From JANXXV01 sp038230275 (GTDB lineage: Bacteria; Acidobacteriota; Terriglobia; Bryobacterales; Bryobacteraceae), in assembly GCA_038230275.1 (NCBI GenBank), contig JBBRNO010000007.1:37623-101622 (forward strand): a DNA stretch of 64,000 nt. The letters run 5' to 3'. Both the position numbers and the translations under genes were made by a program. This document shows positions 62,735 through 64,000 of this stretch, piece after piece (the first letter of the stretch is position 1; each line of letters opens with the position of its first letter). The notes under the pieces were generated by a model, which worked only from the letters and a program-made list of their open reading frames with translations, was not told where the DNA came from and did no database searches.

Positions 62735-63697
62735 ATGCTATCCAGAGTCGCAGACAGCCTTTATTGGATGAGCCGCTATCTTGAACGCGCCGAACACGCC
62801 GCGCGCCTCATCGACGTTCATTTGAATTTGATGCTCGACCAGTCGTCTATCTCAGGCGAGCAGCGCTGGCGCCGCGTGCTGCAGTGCCTCAGTACGTCGG
62901 CCATTCAGAATCCACCCACGGACACGCAGGGCATTATGGAATTGCTGATGTTCAAACCGGGTAAGGGGCATTCCATCGTCTCCTGCATCGGCCTTGCCCG
63001 CGAAAACTCCCGCCAGGTCCGCGAACAAATCAGCTCGGAAATGTGGGAACAGCTCAACCGTCTCTTTCATGAGGTGAAGCGCCCGGAGGTGGAGCGGTTC
63101 TGGGATTCCGAACCCATCGAGTTCCTGCACTCGGTTCGCGAAAAGGCGCACCTGTTTCAGGGCGTCACCGATTCCACCATGAGCCACGGCGAGGGCTGGC
63201 AGTTCATCCAACTGGGCCGCTTCATTGAACGCGCATCCGCCACTGCCACCTTGCTCGATATCCACTTCTCCGCCATGACGCAAAGCGCCGAGGAAGATCC
63301 GGATCTGGACGAACACCTGGAATGGATCGGCTTGCTAAAGAGTTGCACCGCGTTTGAAGCTTATTGCAAGGTCTACACTGCCGAGGTAAATCCCACCCGC
63401 GTCGCCGAATTCCTGCTGTTGAATGCGGAGTTCCCGCATTCGCTGCGTTTCGCCATAGACATGGTGCACTCCGCCCTGATCGCTATCGGAACCGCATCGC
63501 CCGCCCGCAAGGCCGACCGCGCCCAGAACCTGACCGGCCGCATGCGCGCGGGTCTCAGTTTCGGCCAGATTGACGAGATCCTGGCCGGCGGTCTGCACGG
63601 CTACCTCGAAGGCATTCAACGCCAGTGCGTGCAAATTCACACCGCCATCCATCAGATTTACATTAACTATCCCATTCAATCGGCACTAGAGGCCTAA
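62735..63697 (+). CDS. alpha-E domain protein (DUF403)
   Basis: A 320-residue all-helical protein whose N-terminus (MLSRVADSLYWMSRYLERAE) is the alpha-E signature. These proteins always accompany the ATP-grasp 2 and transglutaminase partners and are thought to form part of the same peptide-modifying complex; no catalytic residues are known. It lies between the two partners with gaps of 6 and 0 nt. Confidence 0.92.
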   Translation: MLSRVADSLYWMSRYLERAEHAARLIDVHLNLMLDQSSISGEQRWRRVLQCLSTSAIQNPPTDTQGIMELLMFKPGKGHSIVSCIGLARENSRQVREQISSEMWEQLNRLFHEVKRPEVERFWDSEPIEFLHSVREKAHLFQGVTDSTMSHGEGWQFIQLGRFIERASATATLLDIHFSAMTQSAEEDPDLDEHLEWIGLLKSCTAFEAYCKVYTAEVNPTRVAEFLLLNAEFPHSLRFAIDMVHSALIAIGTASPARKADRAQNLTGRMRAGLSFGQIDEILAGGLHGYLEGIQRQCVQIHTAIHQIYINYPIQSALEA

Positions 63698-64000
63698 ATG
63701 TTCTATTCCATCCGTCACGTCACCAAATTTCAGTACACCGGGCCAGTGAGCGAAAGTCTGATGGAAGTCCGCATGCACCCCCGCAGCGAGATCAACCAGC
63801 GCTGTCTGACCTTTATGTTGTCCGTCAGCCCGCGAACCACCGTTACGTCGTACCGTGATTACCTGGCCAATACGATCTATCACTTTGATGTGCCTGGAAT
63901 GCATTCGCAACTCATCATCGTCGCTGAGGCGCTGGTGGACGTTCAGGCGCCTCAGCAGCTTCCCTACTCGCTGCCCAATGATGCCTGGGAAGAACTCGAC
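63698..64000 (+). CDS. transglutaminase-like protein, N-terminal part (runs off window end)
   Basis: 101 residues of an ATG-started frame (63698) open to the window edge. The text MFYSIRHVTKFQYTGPVSES and later YLANTIYHFDVPGMH matches the bacterial transglutaminase-like N-terminal domain. The Cys-His-Asp catalytic domain would lie outside the window. It follows the alpha-E stop with no gap and completes the ATP-grasp/alpha-E/transglutaminase trio. Confidence 0.9.
   Translation, partial: MFYSIRHVTKFQYTGPVSESLMEVRMHPRSEINQRCLTFMLSVSPRTTVTSYRDYLANTIYHFDVPGMHSQLIIVAEALVDVQAPQQLPYSLPNDAWEELD

Overview
This window looks like a chromosome segment from a GC-rich, Gram-negative, diderm bacterium, most likely an Acidobacteriota of the Solibacter/Bryobacter type. 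This is an inference from gene content and protein character: an MsbA/heptosyltransferase pair, TonB and Mtr-type outer-membrane proteins, a tetraether-synthase-like radical SAM protein, a PLPDGRGS-encoding palindrome and a short Hfq-like protein. No rRNA was found to confirm it. I found no convincing tRNA, CRISPR array, prophage or insertion sequence.

1-9.3 kb: the N-terminal part of an M28-type peptidase, an Uup-like ABC-F ATPase, a cold-shock protein and a Gly-rich RRM protein; then about 1.2 kb of non-coding DNA with a frameshifted gene remnant; a peroxide-stress operon (Fur/PerR-like regulator behind strong operator palindromes, AhpC, AhpD, a PNPOx-fold protein); DUF2461; and a sugar-acid pair (galactonate-dehydratase-like enolase plus KDPG/KDPGal-type aldolase).

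9.3-18.1 kb: a tightly packed housekeeping run, many genes overlapping by about 4 nt: Trm112-like, GT9 heptosyltransferase, MsbA-like exporter, YicC, Gmk, RpoZ, CoaBC, type-4 UDG, Tmk, HolB, Hfq-like. A perfect 30-bp inverted repeat sits in frame inside the start of tmk, and a decayed copy lies after the Hfq-like gene.

18.2-26.5 kb: thioesterases, a Cys-rich hypothetical, TPR and TfoX proteins, two glycosyltransferases, a YbiT-like ABC-F protein, and a sulfotransferase with a long coiled-coil tail.

26.8-39.3 kb: the most distinctive region. On the + strand lie an OmcA/MtrC-family decaheme cytochrome, a DmsE/MtrA-type decaheme, an MtrB/PioB-type beta-barrel, a tetraheme c and a monoheme c, which together look like a complete trans-outer-membrane electron conduit. 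On the - strand lie glcE/glcF-like glycolate (or lactate) oxidase subunits without glcD, a NapC/NirT-like multiheme protein, a damaged multiheme-c/cytochrome-b fusion and a small protein whose heme motif has lost its His.

39.4-50 kb: a PaaK-like fragment protein, DUF2252, amidohydrolase, a LuxR-type two-component pair, split transketolase, a NadD-like protein, RpoD and DnaG.

50-64 kb: a secreted-type HExxH protein, a frameshifted gene, a Tes-like radical SAM protein (candidate membrane-spanning lipid synthase) with an intrinsic terminator, QueG (apparently CTG-started), a TonB-dependent siderophore-type receptor, a PQQ-type beta-propeller, an NlpC/P60 peptidase, and the ATP-grasp / alpha-E / transglutaminase cluster, whose last gene runs off the window.
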